From NCBI RefSeq assembly GCF_024359545.1, contig NZ_JAKQZG010000008.1:124001-188000 (forward strand): a stretch of 64,000 bases of DNA. Reading direction: 5' to 3'. The notes under the pieces are model-generated. The model was not told the origin of the DNA, made no database searches, and worked only from the letters and a program-made list of their open reading frames with translations. A program made the position numbers and the translations under genes. This stretch comes from Jiella marina. GTDB taxonomy: Bacteria; Pseudomonadota; Alphaproteobacteria; Rhizobiales; Rhizobiaceae. Shown in pieces: positions 1 through 10,610 of this stretch (positions are counted from its first letter, which is position 1; each line of letters begins with the position of its first letter).

Positions 1-2
1 AC

Positions 3-1847
<1,845 letters not shown>

Positions 1848-1849
1848 GG

Positions 1850-2731
1850 TCAGTTACCCAAGGCGAGAAAACGCGCTTTCATGCGTTCTGGATCGGCCGT
1901 CTTGCCGGTGAAGTGTTCGAAGGCCGCCGCCGCCTGTCCGACGGCCATGCCGGCGCCGCCCATGGTCCGGCAGCCGAGGGCCCGCGCGCCGCGCAGGAGC
2001 TCGGTCTCCAGCGGAAAGTAGATCACGTCGGCGACCCACATGCGCGGCGTCAGCCGTTCGAGCGGGTAGGGCGTTCCCGGCAACTTCGCCATGCCGATCG
2101 GGGACGCGTTGACGATCCCGTCGAAAGGCGTTCTGTGATCATCGACCTCGTCGAGCGTTGCCGCGACACTGGCCCGGTCGGATCCGTGGCGAGCGTTGAT
2201 CGCCGTCGCCAGCGCTGTCGCGCGCGCTTCGTCCGGGTCGTGGATCACCAGATGGCCCACCTTGTTCGCCATGAGGCCGAAGGCGACGGCAAAACCTGCA
2301 CCGCCTGCGCCGAGTTGCAGCACACGGCTGCGCGCGACATCCGGCATTTCGCTGCCAAAGCTTTTGGAGAAGCCGGCAAGGTCGGTGTTGAAGCCGAGGC
2401 GGCGTCCCTCGCGGAAGATCACCGTGTTTACTGCGCCAAGCGCTCGAGCCTCGTCGCTCAACGTGTCGAGGTGGTCAAGAATCGCGACCTTGTAGGGGTA
2501 GGTGACGTTGAGGCCCGCAAATCCGCAAAGTTCTGCGGCCCGGAGCAGCTCTTCGAGCGGCGGCGGGTCCATCCGGTCGGTGTCGAACAGGCGGTAGACG
2601 AGCCTCAGACCTTGGGCTGCGCCCTCCGCCTCCTGCATGGCGGGGGTTCGGGAAAGACCGATACCCGCGCCGATCAGGCCGGCGAGCACGGTCTCGGGCG
2701 TGCCGATGGGCTGGAGGCTTGGTGGAGTCAT
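1850..2731 (-). CDS. Quinate/shikimate dehydrogenase, AroE family (QsuD-like)
   Basis: AroE-fold oxidoreductase of 293 residues. The N-terminal GLIGAGIGLSRTPAMQEAEG segment and RLVYRLFDTD resemble the catabolic NAD-dependent quinate/shikimate dehydrogenase of Corynebacterium (QsuD) more than biosynthetic AroE. The substrate-site NVTYPYK motif (near residue 76), the GAGGAG dinucleotide loop (near 142) and the NASPIGM motif (near 211) are present. It is last in a TRAP transporter operon, 30 bases after dctM, which argues for a catabolic role on an imported cyclitol acid. Biosynthetic AroE activity cannot be excluded from sequence. No strong ribosome binding site is visible before the ATG. Confidence 0.82.
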   Translation of the reverse strand: MTPPSLQPIGTPETVLAGLIGAGIGLSRTPAMQEAEGAAQGLRLVYRLFDTDRMDPPPLEELLRAAELCGFAGLNVTYPYKVAILDHLDTLSDEARALGAVNTVIFREGRRLGFNTDLAGFSKSFGSEMPDVARSRVLQLGAGGAGFAVAFGLMANKVGHLVIHDPDEARATALATAINARHGSDRASVAATLDEVDDHRTPFDGIVNASPIGMAKLPGTPYPLERLTPRMWVADVIYFPLETELLRGARALGCRTMGGAGMAVGQAAAAFEHFTGKTADPERMKARFLALGN

Positions 2732-2761
2732 TGCGGAGTCTTTGCCTGCTGGAATTCCGGT

Positions 2762-4057
2762 CTACCCGGCATAGCCGAAGAGGCGCGGTAGCCACAGCAC
2801 GATGTCGGGGAAGAGGATCAGTATCAGCAAAGCCGCGACAAGGACGGCCATGAACAGCCAGATCTCGCGGATGATCGCTCTCAGAGGGATGCCGGTGACG
2901 GCGTTGATGACGAAGAGGACGATGCCGTAGGGCGGCGTTATCAGGCCGATCATGCAATTGACCACGGCGACCACTCCGAAATGGACGAGATCGATCCCGA
3001 GCGCCCGACAGGCGGGAATGAACAGCGGAATGATCACCAGAATAAGCGTCGCAGCGTCGAGCAGGCAGCCGAGGAGCAGGAAGACGACGTTCACCAGGAT
3101 GAGGAAGGCCGTGGGCGACAGGTCGAGCGCGTCGACGAAGACCTGCATCCGGGCGGGAATGTTCTCCGAGGCGACGATGTAGTTGAAGATGAGAGCGCCG
3201 CCGATGACGATGCCGACCGCGGCCGATTGCCGGGCGCTGACGGCCATGATCCGCCACAGCGCCCTGAAGGAGAGCGCGCGGTAGAAGATCGCCGCCAGTA
3301 TCAGCGCGTAGAAGGCGGCGACGGCGGCCGCTTCGGTCGGCGTGGTGACGCCGCCATAGATGCCGTAGAGCAGGATGACGGGCATCAGGAGGGCCGGGAA
3401 TGCGTTGATCGCGAGCTTTGGCAATTTTCGCGCCGGCACCGGCTCCTCGGTCGCAAAGCCGCGCTTCGTCGCGATCCAGGCGTTCATCGCCATCAGGACG
3501 GCGCCCATGAACAGGCCGGGAAGAATGCCGCCGAGAAACAGATAGCCGATCGACTGGCCGGAGACGAGCGCATAGAGCACCATCGGGATGGATGGCGGAA
3601 TGATCGGCCCGATCGTCGAGGAGGCGGCGGTGATGGCAGCGGCATAGCCCGCCGGATAGCGGCCCTCCTTGCGCATCATTTCGATGATCAGCTTGCCGAT
3701 GCCGGCAGCATCGGCGACCGCCGAGCCGGACATGCCGGCGAAGATCAGGCTCGCGACCACGTTGACATGACCGAGGCCGCCACGGAACCGACCGACGAGG
3801 GCGACGACGAAACCCAACAGGCGCTCGGAGATCGTCCCGGCATTCATGATGTTGGCAGCGACGATGAACAGGGGCACCGCCAGGAGCACGAAGCTGTCGT
3901 AGAGCCCCTGGATCATCTGTTCGGCGGGGAGCGCCAGGTCCTGTCCCTGGACGGCCATGAATGAAATGGCACCAACGATCATCGCATAGGCGATCGGCGC
4001 GCCCAGTGCGGCGAGACCGAGAACGACAGCAAGGCAGACCAGGAAGGCGAGACTCAC
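2762..4057 (-). CDS. dctM: TRAP transporter large permease (DctM)
   Basis: Large membrane subunit of a tripartite ATP-independent periplasmic transporter, 431 residues, about twelve hydrophobic segments running the whole length. The family-typical segments MSGSAVADAAGIG (near 110), SSTIGPIIPPSIPMVLYA (near 147) and GLITPPYG near the C-terminus are present. It forms the ion-coupled channel that accepts substrate from the DctP protein. The start overlaps the dctQ stop as ATGA, showing translational coupling. The substrate is inferred from the downstream dehydrogenase to be quinate, shikimate or a related acid; the sequence alone does not show it. Confidence 0.93.
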   Translation of the reverse strand: MSLAFLVCLAVVLGLAALGAPIAYAMIVGAISFMAVQGQDLALPAEQMIQGLYDSFVLLAVPLFIVAANIMNAGTISERLLGFVVALVGRFRGGLGHVNVVASLIFAGMSGSAVADAAGIGKLIIEMMRKEGRYPAGYAAAITAASSTIGPIIPPSIPMVLYALVSGQSIGYLFLGGILPGLFMGAVLMAMNAWIATKRGFATEEPVPARKLPKLAINAFPALLMPVILLYGIYGGVTTPTEAAAVAAFYALILAAIFYRALSFRALWRIMAVSARQSAAVGIVIGGALIFNYIVASENIPARMQVFVDALDLSPTAFLILVNVVFLLLGCLLDAATLILVIIPLFIPACRALGIDLVHFGVVAVVNCMIGLITPPYGIVLFVINAVTGIPLRAIIREIWLFMAVLVAALLILILFPDIVLWLPRLFGYAG

Positions 4058-4602
4058 GGTTGGGAAGGCTCCCGCGACTCGGTTTCCTCGAAAGGAATCG
4101 GCTCGCCGTTCAACTCATCGCCGGATTCGCCGCGAATGATCGCGATCGCGCGCCAGACATAGCGGGCGATGATCGCCACGGCGAAGACCGCGTAGATCGA
4201 AAAGACATAGTCGAGCCGCCATTTCAGAACGGCGCTCTTCTTGATCTTGTAGAAGGTGATGTAGTCCCAGGTGGCGGGCAGGGCCGCGAGCATCGCACCG
4301 GCAATCACGAGAGCTGCGACCAGCGTCATGACTCGCCGGCCGCTGCGTCCCATGCTCAGATAGACGAGGTCGAACTTGACGTGTTCGTTCTCGCTCAAGC
4401 AGAAGGCCGCGCCCCAGAACACCGCCCAGACCCACAGGGTCAAGCAGAGTTCCACCGTCCAGCCGATCTCCACCGACGGGAAGACGCGCAGGACGACGTA
4501 GCGCGCGACGATCTGGATGATGAAGGTGGCGAAGAGGGCGGCGAGCAGTGCCGCCGCCACGTCGTCCGCCCTGGCCTTCAGCCAGTGGCCGATCCGGCCC
4601 AT
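4054..4602 (-). CDS. dctQ: TRAP transporter small permease (DctQ)
   Basis: Small membrane subunit of a TRAP transporter, 182 residues with four hydrophobic helices (around residues 13-35, 48-70, 88-110 and 130-155). The segment WTVELCLTLWVWAVFWGAAFCLSENEHVKFDLVY is characteristic of DctQ proteins. It lies 16 bases after the binding-protein gene and overlaps dctM by four bases. The C-terminal 25 residues are charged and probably cytoplasmic. Confidence 0.92.
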   Translation of the reverse strand: MGRIGHWLKARADDVAAALLAALFATFIIQIVARYVVLRVFPSVEIGWTVELCLTLWVWAVFWGAAFCLSENEHVKFDLVYLSMGRSGRRVMTLVAALVIAGAMLAALPATWDYITFYKIKKSAVLKWRLDYVFSIYAVFAVAIIARYVWRAIAIIRGESGDELNGEPIPFEETESREPSQP

Positions 4603-4618
4603 GGGTCGGATGCGGCCC

Positions 4619-5620
4619 TTAGAGAGCGTTGATCTTGTCGATCATGCCTTCCGGCCAGGACTCGGAGAACTCCGAGTTCAGGTACATTTCCTGAACATGG
4701 CTGCGAAACGCCTCGAGATTGGGCTCGTAGACCTTCAGGCCCTCATCCTTGAAGAACTGCACGAGCTCCTCCTCGAGGGCGAGTTGCTTCTGGCGTCCGC
4801 TCTCGGCCGCGTCGTCGGCGGCCTGTTGCAGCGTCTCCTGCTGCTCTGGCGTGAGGCCGTCCCAGACTTCCTTGGAGATCGCCAGATAGTTCAGGTCGAC
4901 AAGATGCGAGGTGAGCACAATCTGGTCGGTCACCTCGTAGAACTTGGCGTCCTTGTCGGTGGGCAGCGGGTTGTCCTGGCCATCGATGGCACCGGTCTGA
5001 AGCGCCGTATAGACTTCCGTGAAGGCCATCGGCACCGGGCTCGCGCCGAGCGCCTTGCCCAGGAACTGCCAGGCATCCGTGCCCGGCATGCGCAGCTTCA
5101 CGCCGGACAGATCCTCCGGGGTCATGACTTCCATGTCACCACGCAGGTTGAGCTGGCGCCGGCCGAGATACATGACGGACAGGAGCTTCACGCCGAGTTC
5201 GTCTTCCACCTTCTGCTTCAGGGGCTCCATGAAGTCGGCGGCAAAGACCTTCTTCTGATGCTCGGCATCGCGGTGGAGATAGCCGGCGGTGAAGATCGAG
5301 AATTCCGGAAAGATCGTCGCCAGCTCCTGGGCGGACGTGATCGACATGTCCAGATTGCCGCGGGCGATCGCCTCGAGTTCGGTGCCCTGCTTGAACAGGG
5401 TGGCGTTGTAGTGCGGTTCGTAGGTGGCGAAGTCGGAAACGGCTGGTGCGAACACTTCCTCCAGCGCGACGGAGCGCTGGTCGGTTTCCGAAGCCGGGGT
5501 GGATAGGCGCAGGGTGGTCTTGTCCTGGGCCACGGCGGAGCCAGTGCTGAACATGGCCGCAGCCATAGCCACGGATGCGATCGCACCCATGAAAAGGCGA
5601 CGGTGAACGTGTTGTCTCAT
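4619..5620 (-). CDS. dctP: TRAP transporter substrate-binding protein (DctP)
   Basis: Periplasmic solute receptor of a TRAP system, 333 residues. I chose the ATG at 5620 because it follows a good ribosome binding site (GGGAGG) and starts a clear signal peptide, MRQHVHRRLFMGAIASVAMAAA...SAVA-QD; the frame can be extended 45 residues upstream but that part looks non-coding. Family hallmarks include LSGVKLRMPGTDAW (near 145), the region with the conserved arginine that contacts a substrate carboxylate, and GAIDGQDNPL (near 190). It is the first gene of the dctPQM-dehydrogenase operon. Confidence 0.93.
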   Translation of the reverse strand: MRQHVHRRLFMGAIASVAMAAAMFSTGSAVAQDKTTLRLSTPASETDQRSVALEEVFAPAVSDFATYEPHYNATLFKQGTELEAIARGNLDMSITSAQELATIFPEFSIFTAGYLHRDAEHQKKVFAADFMEPLKQKVEDELGVKLLSVMYLGRRQLNLRGDMEVMTPEDLSGVKLRMPGTDAWQFLGKALGASPVPMAFTEVYTALQTGAIDGQDNPLPTDKDAKFYEVTDQIVLTSHLVDLNYLAISKEVWDGLTPEQQETLQQAADDAAESGRQKQLALEEELVQFFKDEGLKVYEPNLEAFRSHVQEMYLNSEFSESWPEGMIDKINAL

Positions 5621-5761
5621 GATTTTCCTCCCAATTGCCAAACCATGGCGATGCCCGCCGCGAAGCCTCGGCCTCCCAGCCGCCGCGACGGGTCTGTTTT
5701 GTTCGCCCGTTCGCGCGAATCTGATCCCGCTCGCTGCAACGGACTTGCTTACCAACTCCGC

Positions 5762-5775
5762 GCTAACATGTTAGC
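5762..5775. promoter_or_regulatory. Perfect 14-bp palindrome, candidate GntR operator
   Basis: GCTAACATGTTAGC is identical on both strands and lies in the 186-bp divergent interval between dctP and the GntR gene, 31 bases before the regulator start. FadR-subfamily GntR proteins bind short palindromes of this kind, so it is the best operator candidate for the TRAP cassette. Binding is inferred. Confidence 0.55.
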
Positions 5776-5806
5776 TTGTTGACCGCAATGAAAAAGGGGC
5801 TGTGCG

Positions 5807-6535
5807 ATGTCCGCAGAGGATGCGGCAACTGCCGAAAACGGTCGCGCCGATCGATGGCCGGAAGCCCGCCCGGCCGTGCCTCTCAGGCAGGCGGCCTACG
5901 AGCATGTCGAGGATCTTCTGAACACCGGCGCACTCAGGCCGGGTGAGATGATCACCCAACGCGAACTGGTCCGCAAGACCGGCGCCACCCTCGGCGCGGT
6001 GCGGGAAGCGGTTCCGCGCCTCGAGGCCGAAGGCCTGATCGTCACGGTTCCACAGCGCGGCCTGATGGTTCCCCGCCTCGATATCGACTTCGTCCGCGAT
6101 GCCTATCAGATGCGCCGGTTGATCGAACTTGGGGCCGTGCAGGACATGGTCGAACGTCATGATCGGCATAAGCTCGCGGAATGGATCGCATGGCACGAGG
6201 CGATGCGCGAGCGGTTGCGCGAAAGAGGCTCCGATCGCGACCTGCTCGACGATCTCCAGCGCCGGGACTGGGAGATGCATGCCTGGTTCGTCTCGGCGAT
6301 GGGCAACAGGCTGGTCGCCAATGTCTACCGGGTCACCGCCATCAAGATCCGGATGGTGGTCCAGTCCAGGATCCAGGTCACGATCGACAATGCCGGCCGC
6401 GTGGTGGGGGAGCATCTCGACATCCTCTATCCGATGCGGGACCGCAATCCGGAGGCCGCCCAGGCGGCGCTTTCTCGTCACCTCGACAACTCTCTTCGTC
6501 TCGCTCTGGGAGGCCCGACAGGGCTCGCCAAATAG
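5807..6535 (+). CDS. GntR family transcriptional regulator (FCD type)
   Basis: Regulator of 242 residues. An N-terminal winged helix-turn-helix (about residues 25-92) contains LRPGEMITQRELVRKTGATLGAVREAVPRLEAEGLI, with the GntR pattern of helix, turn and VREAVPRLEAEG. The C-terminal half (about 100-235) is an all-alpha FCD ligand domain, including the RRLIELGAVQDM segment and late His residues (GEHLDILY, LSRHLDNS) that often hold a metal. It is divergent from the TRAP operon and probably senses its substrate. AAGGGG lies about ten bases before the ATG. Confidence 0.9.
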   Translation: MSAEDAATAENGRADRWPEARPAVPLRQAAYEHVEDLLNTGALRPGEMITQRELVRKTGATLGAVREAVPRLEAEGLIVTVPQRGLMVPRLDIDFVRDAYQMRRLIELGAVQDMVERHDRHKLAEWIAWHEAMRERLRERGSDRDLLDDLQRRDWEMHAWFVSAMGNRLVANVYRVTAIKIRMVVQSRIQVTIDNAGRVVGEHLDILYPMRDRNPEAAQAALSRHLDNSLRLALGGPTGLAK

Positions 6536-6770
6536 CGGCCGGGCACGCGTGCGGACGGATTCCTGTCGGAATTCGCGCCCGTCGGCGGCGATGACCTGGG
6601 AGGTTGCTTCATGGGCACGAGGTCGCCGCTGAGCGGGCTGGTGGCTTTCGGTGCGCGTCTAAACTTCTGATTAGGAAGGGAAGTTTAGCTTGGCTTCGGT
6701 TTCGGCTGATTCCGACGGGCTCGGTTGCGGCCGGAATCGACACGTTGAACCTTGATGGATTTGCAGACGG

Positions 6771-8573
6771 ATGCCCGCCTTTCAGAATTCGATCCTCGAG
6801 ATGGTCGCGAGAGGGGAAGCCTTGGCGACATCGATCGAACGGCTCTGCATCGAAGCCGAGCGACGGCTGCCAGGTGTGGCGTGTTCCGTCCTCAGGGTCG
6901 ATGTCGAAGGTCGCCTGCAATGGCTTGCCGGCCCCAGCCGGCCTGACATGGTCGTGGACGCCACTGAGGTGGCCGCAGTCGAGCTGGGTAACGGAGCCAT
7001 GGCTGCCGACATCGACTCCGCACACGGCATGCGTGCTTTCCCGCTGCCAGAGGGCATGAAATCCTGCTGGTCCATTCCGATACTCGACACGGATGGCAGC
7101 ATGCTGGGCGCACTTGCGCTCTCCTTTCGGGAACTTCGCGAGCCGAGCGCAGAGGAGCGCCGTATCGCCGATGCCTGCTCTCGTCTGTGTTCGATCGCGT
7201 TCGAGCGGGACCGGCGGGATGAAGCGTGGAGACACCAGGCCAGCAGCGATGTGCTGACGGGCCTCGGCAATCGCACCAAGTTCGATGAGGCCATCAGCCG
7301 GCTGGAGTGCCATCGGCCGGGTGGCTGGGGACTCATTGCTATCGATCTCGATCACCTGAAGTATTTCAACGATACCTTCGGTCATCGCGCCGGCGACTGC
7401 CTGCTCGAATGTGTCGCCGAGCGCGTCGTCGATGCCGGGGCGGCAAACCGAGTGTTCCGGATCGGCGGCGACGAATTCATCGTGATCGTCGAAGAGCCGG
7501 GCTACGAGACCACACTCGCCGACATGGCCGAGAGAATCCATCAGCGGGTTGGCCGGGCCGCCGTGTGCGACGGCCATGCCATCGTCCCGCAGACGACGAT
7601 CGGATACGCATTGCTCGAAGCGGGTGACTGCGACGGTGCTGCGGTGCGCAGGAAGGCCGATCTCGCTCTCTACCATGCCAAGGAGACGCAGCGGGGCGGA
7701 AGCGTCGCCTATTCGCCGGGCCTCGGATTGGCGATCACCAATCGCCTCGGCTCTCTCCAACTGGTGGAGGCGGCGCTGGCAGAAGGGCGCATCGACGCCT
7801 ATTACCAGCCAATCTTCCTCCTGGACACGCGCGAGATTGTGGGGCTGGAAGCCCTGTGCCGGATGAAGATGCCCGATGGCCGGGTCGTCTCGGCAGGCGC
7901 CTTCCACGAGGCCTTGTGCGATGCGAGCATTGCCTCCCAGGTTTCCCGAGTGATGCTCGATACCGTCGCGAGCGACATCCGCACCTGGCTCGATCTGGGC
8001 ATTCCTGTCCAGCATGTCGGGATCAATCTGGCCTCGGCGGATTTTCGCGGTGGCGGGGTCGCCAGGCGGGTGACGGAGGCTTTCGGCCGGTACGATGTCC
8101 CGCTCAAGCACGTCATCGTGGAAGTGACCGAGCACGTCTATCTGGGCCGGGGCGACGACGCGGTTGCGCGCGAGATTGCGGACCTGCGCCGGCAGGGCTT
8201 CCTGGTCGCCCTCGACGATTTCGGAACGGGATTTGCGTCCCTGACGCATCTTCTCACGATTCCCGTCGACATCATCAAGCTCGACAAGTCCTTTGTCGAC
8301 CGCATGGCGCCCGGCGAACCGGGAGCCGCCATCATCGGCGGACTGATGCATATCGCCAAGGAACTCTCGATCCGCGTGGTGGCAGAAGGCGTGGAAACCG
8401 AATCTCAGGCTGTGGAGCTTTCATCGATCGGCGGGCGGCTGGGCCAGGGCTTCCTGTTCTCTCCGGCGGTGGACCGCGAAGCCGCGACCCGTTTGCTCGT
8501 ACAGCATGCCCAGCGGCCCCTTGAGGCGGGGGCCGACCAGGTGACGGACCAGGCTTTGCACCAGGTGTTGTGA
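6771..8573 (+). CDS. GAF-GGDEF-EAL cyclic di-GMP enzyme
   Basis: Cytoplasmic bifunctional c-di-GMP protein, 600 residues. Residues 5-145 look like a GAF sensor (PGVACSVLRVD, SCWSIPILDTDGSMLGALAL). The GGDEF domain starts at SSDVLTGLGNR (near 160) and has an intact RIGGDEF active-site loop (near 230), so cyclase activity is plausible. The EAL domain keeps ExLxR (LEALCR, near 358), the INLAS asparagine, VEVTE, DDFGTG (near 480), IKLDKSF, AEGVE and GQGF, which are the metal and substrate residues needed for phosphodiesterase activity. It has no membrane segments or signal peptide. Which activity dominates cannot be told. It is monocistronic, with 235 bases upstream in which I see no clear promoter. 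Confidence 0.9.
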   Translation: MPAFQNSILEMVARGEALATSIERLCIEAERRLPGVACSVLRVDVEGRLQWLAGPSRPDMVVDATEVAAVELGNGAMAADIDSAHGMRAFPLPEGMKSCWSIPILDTDGSMLGALALSFRELREPSAEERRIADACSRLCSIAFERDRRDEAWRHQASSDVLTGLGNRTKFDEAISRLECHRPGGWGLIAIDLDHLKYFNDTFGHRAGDCLLECVAERVVDAGAANRVFRIGGDEFIVIVEEPGYETTLADMAERIHQRVGRAAVCDGHAIVPQTTIGYALLEAGDCDGAAVRRKADLALYHAKETQRGGSVAYSPGLGLAITNRLGSLQLVEAALAEGRIDAYYQPIFLLDTREIVGLEALCRMKMPDGRVVSAGAFHEALCDASIASQVSRVMLDTVASDIRTWLDLGIPVQHVGINLASADFRGGGVARRVTEAFGRYDVPLKHVIVEVTEHVYLGRGDDAVAREIADLRRQGFLVALDDFGTGFASLTHLLTIPVDIIKLDKSFVDRMAPGEPGAAIIGGLMHIAKELSIRVVAEGVETESQAVELSSIGGRLGQGFLFSPAVDREAATRLLVQHAQRPLEAGADQVTDQALHQVL

Positions 8574-8673
8574 AACGGCTGGCAGTCCGCTTCAGGATCT
8601 GGTCGTTACGATGAGATTGAATCTTCCTGCTTCTCCGGCAAAGCTTGTCAGCGGATGAGACGGGAGGTTTCTC

Positions 8674-9087
8674 ATGACTTGTCGAATGCGACTTGCGGCC
8701 CTTTGTGCCGCGATTCCGGTTCTGGCTGCTCCCAGGCCGCTTTCCGCTCAGGAAGCGGTCGATCTCAGCGAATTCAACGAGGTCGCAATTCCCGCTGATG
8801 GGATGGTGTCCGGTGACGCGCTTTCGCTCTTGCAGGCGGTTCCACTCTCCTTTCCGGCCGATCCCGCCGAAGAGGGGCGACCGCGACTGTCGATCACCAT
8901 GGAGCAGAGCGGCGAAACGATCGTCTTCGACATCCGCGACACCGGATGGGCGGACGACTCGGTCGCCGGCAAGGCCTATCGCGGACTCCTCGAGCGCGAG
9001 GACGACGGATGGAAGCTCACGCGCCTCGGCAGCGCCCAGCTTTGTGCACGTGGCGACAAGGCCATGACCAAGGGCAATTGCCCTTGA
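8674..9087 (+). CDS. Small exported protein of unknown function
   Basis: A 137-residue protein with a typical signal peptide (MTCRMRLAALCAAIPVLAAPRPLSAQ-EA). The mature part is acidic, without repeats or a recognised domain; two cysteines near the C-terminus (LCARGD and GNCP) could form a disulfide in the periplasm. GGGAGG-like GACGGGAGG lies just before the ATG. Codon use matches its neighbours. The segment LSITMEQSGETIVFDIRD suggests a small beta-rich fold. I do not recognise the family. Confidence 0.75.
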   Translation: MTCRMRLAALCAAIPVLAAPRPLSAQEAVDLSEFNEVAIPADGMVSGDALSLLQAVPLSFPADPAEEGRPRLSITMEQSGETIVFDIRDTGWADDSVAGKAYRGLLEREDDGWKLTRLGSAQLCARGDKAMTKGNCP

Positions 9088-9249
9088 CGGGGGTGTCAGG
9101 TCCTTCGCTTCCCGTGTCTCGTTCCGCTTATTGCGAGATCCGCTCCCGCCGACCGGTTGCGGAGCAAGACTCCCGCTCCGCCAGGTGGTAGCTTCACGGT
9201 ACGGTTGCCGCCGGGATTTCGCGGCTTGGCAAAAATGTGAGCGATTTGA

Positions 9250-9264
9250 TTAACTAAGTTTTAA
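9250..9264. promoter_or_regulatory. CtrA-like binding site (TTAA-N7-TTAA)
   Basis: TTAACTAAGTTTTAA matches the alphaproteobacterial CtrA consensus TTAA-N7-TTAA exactly. It sits in an A+T-rich promoter-like stretch 67 bases before the methyltransferase start. Six-base arms ACTAAG (9253-9258) and CTTAGT (9288-9293) add further dyad symmetry here. CtrA control is inferred from the motif only. Confidence 0.45.
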
Positions 9265-9331
9265 TGAAGGGCTTTGTGTTTGGCTAACTTAGTAATAACC
9301 TCCTCTCAGTCGGCAAGAGAGGGGAATTCAG

Positions 9332-10372
9332 ATGTCGCGTGGTGCATTGGAGTTGGACGAGCAGAGCCTGATCACCGCGAAGCTGATCCGGCGGTACAAT
9401 GGTGGGGCGAGTCACCAGACCGCCGAGAGCAATCTGGAGGAGTGGATCATCCAGATGAGCTTCGTCCTGGATGTCGCACGTCAAGGTTTCATCAACGGCG
9501 AGCCCGCTGGGACGATCGTCGATCGTCTGGCCGGTCGACTCCACGATATTCGGCGCAACGCCGGCCCGGATATCTGGCAACAACTGATCGCCTTCGCCCA
9601 GCAGCATCCGGTCAAAGAGTACCTGATGCAGGACCCCTTCACCCGCTGGTCGGTGGAAAAGCCCCGCGGCTATTCGGGCGATGCCAGCCTGCTCGACATC
9701 TATTACAAACACCCCGCGGCCCGGGAATACATCGAGGCCTCGACTCCGCTCGGTCAGGAGATCTACGCTTACACCAGCGAGGCGGCGAGTTCGGTCGCCG
9801 GGCGTGAGCGCTGCGAGATCCTGGCCCGTACCGTCGACGAGGCGGCCGACCGGGCGGAGAACGCCGAAATCCTGGCGATCGCCTGCGGCCACATGCGGGA
9901 AGGCGAACTTTCCAAAGCGCTCAAGGAGAACCGGCTGAAACGCTGGATCGGCCTCGACCAGGATCCGGTCAGCGTGGGCTTCGTGACCCGCGACCATGCC
10001 GGGACGGCGATCGAGGCGATGGAAGGCAATGTGAAGGGCCTTCTGCGCCGTTCCTACAAGATCGGAACCTTCGATCTCGTCTATGCCTCCGGCCTCTACG
10101 ACTACCTGCCGCGGGCGATCGGCGTCAGGCTGATGCAGCGGGCGATGGAACTGGTGAAGCCCGGCGGCGAGTTCCTCTTCGCCAATTTCAGCGACGAGAT
10201 CACCACCGACGGCTACATGGAAGCCTTCATGGACTGGCCGCTGCTCCTGCGCTCGGCCGACGACATGTGGGACATCATCAACGGGGCGGTGGATCGCAAC
10301 GAGGTCGATGCCGAGGTGTTCTACGGCGAGAACCGCAACATCGTTTACGGCAAGGTCCGCAAGCGCGGCTGA
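9332..10372 (+). CDS. SAM-dependent methyltransferase-like protein with KPRGYxGD motif
   Basis: 346 residues. The C-terminal half (about 165-340) is a class I SAM methyltransferase fold: AEILAIACGHMRE is motif I, IGLDQDP the acidic post-motif, and DLVYASGLYDYL and VKPGGEFLFANF the later strands. The N-terminal half carries EKPRGYSGDASLLDIYY (near residue 110), a signature of proteins annotated as extracellular-factor 3-hydroxypalmitate methyl ester biosynthesis, related to the PhcB quorum-signal methyltransferase group. The real substrate is unknown. AGAGGGG lies eight bases before the ATG. It is monocistronic and sits behind the CtrA-like site. Confidence 0.75.
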   Translation: MSRGALELDEQSLITAKLIRRYNGGASHQTAESNLEEWIIQMSFVLDVARQGFINGEPAGTIVDRLAGRLHDIRRNAGPDIWQQLIAFAQQHPVKEYLMQDPFTRWSVEKPRGYSGDASLLDIYYKHPAAREYIEASTPLGQEIYAYTSEAASSVAGRERCEILARTVDEAADRAENAEILAIACGHMREGELSKALKENRLKRWIGLDQDPVSVGFVTRDHAGTAIEAMEGNVKGLLRRSYKIGTFDLVYASGLYDYLPRAIGVRLMQRAMELVKPGGEFLFANFSDEITTDGYMEAFMDWPLLLRSADDMWDIINGAVDRNEVDAEVFYGENRNIVYGKVRKRG

Positions 10373-10610
10373 GGGGGCGGACGAGAATTGCCGGCAGCCA
10401 TGGTCTGACCGGCGCTAGGTTGCGGCTCGCCCGAAAGGCGGGCCGCATTTGTTTTGCGCTGCGAGAGAAATGCGATCCAAAAGCCGTCGCGGCTATTGAC
10501 CCGGCCGACCGGCGCCGCTCCCATAGGATGGTTGGAAACCGGGACCGTCCATGCGCGACCACCGATGGTCGAGGCCGCGAGCGGACCGCAGAGCAGGATC
10601 GGCGAATTTG

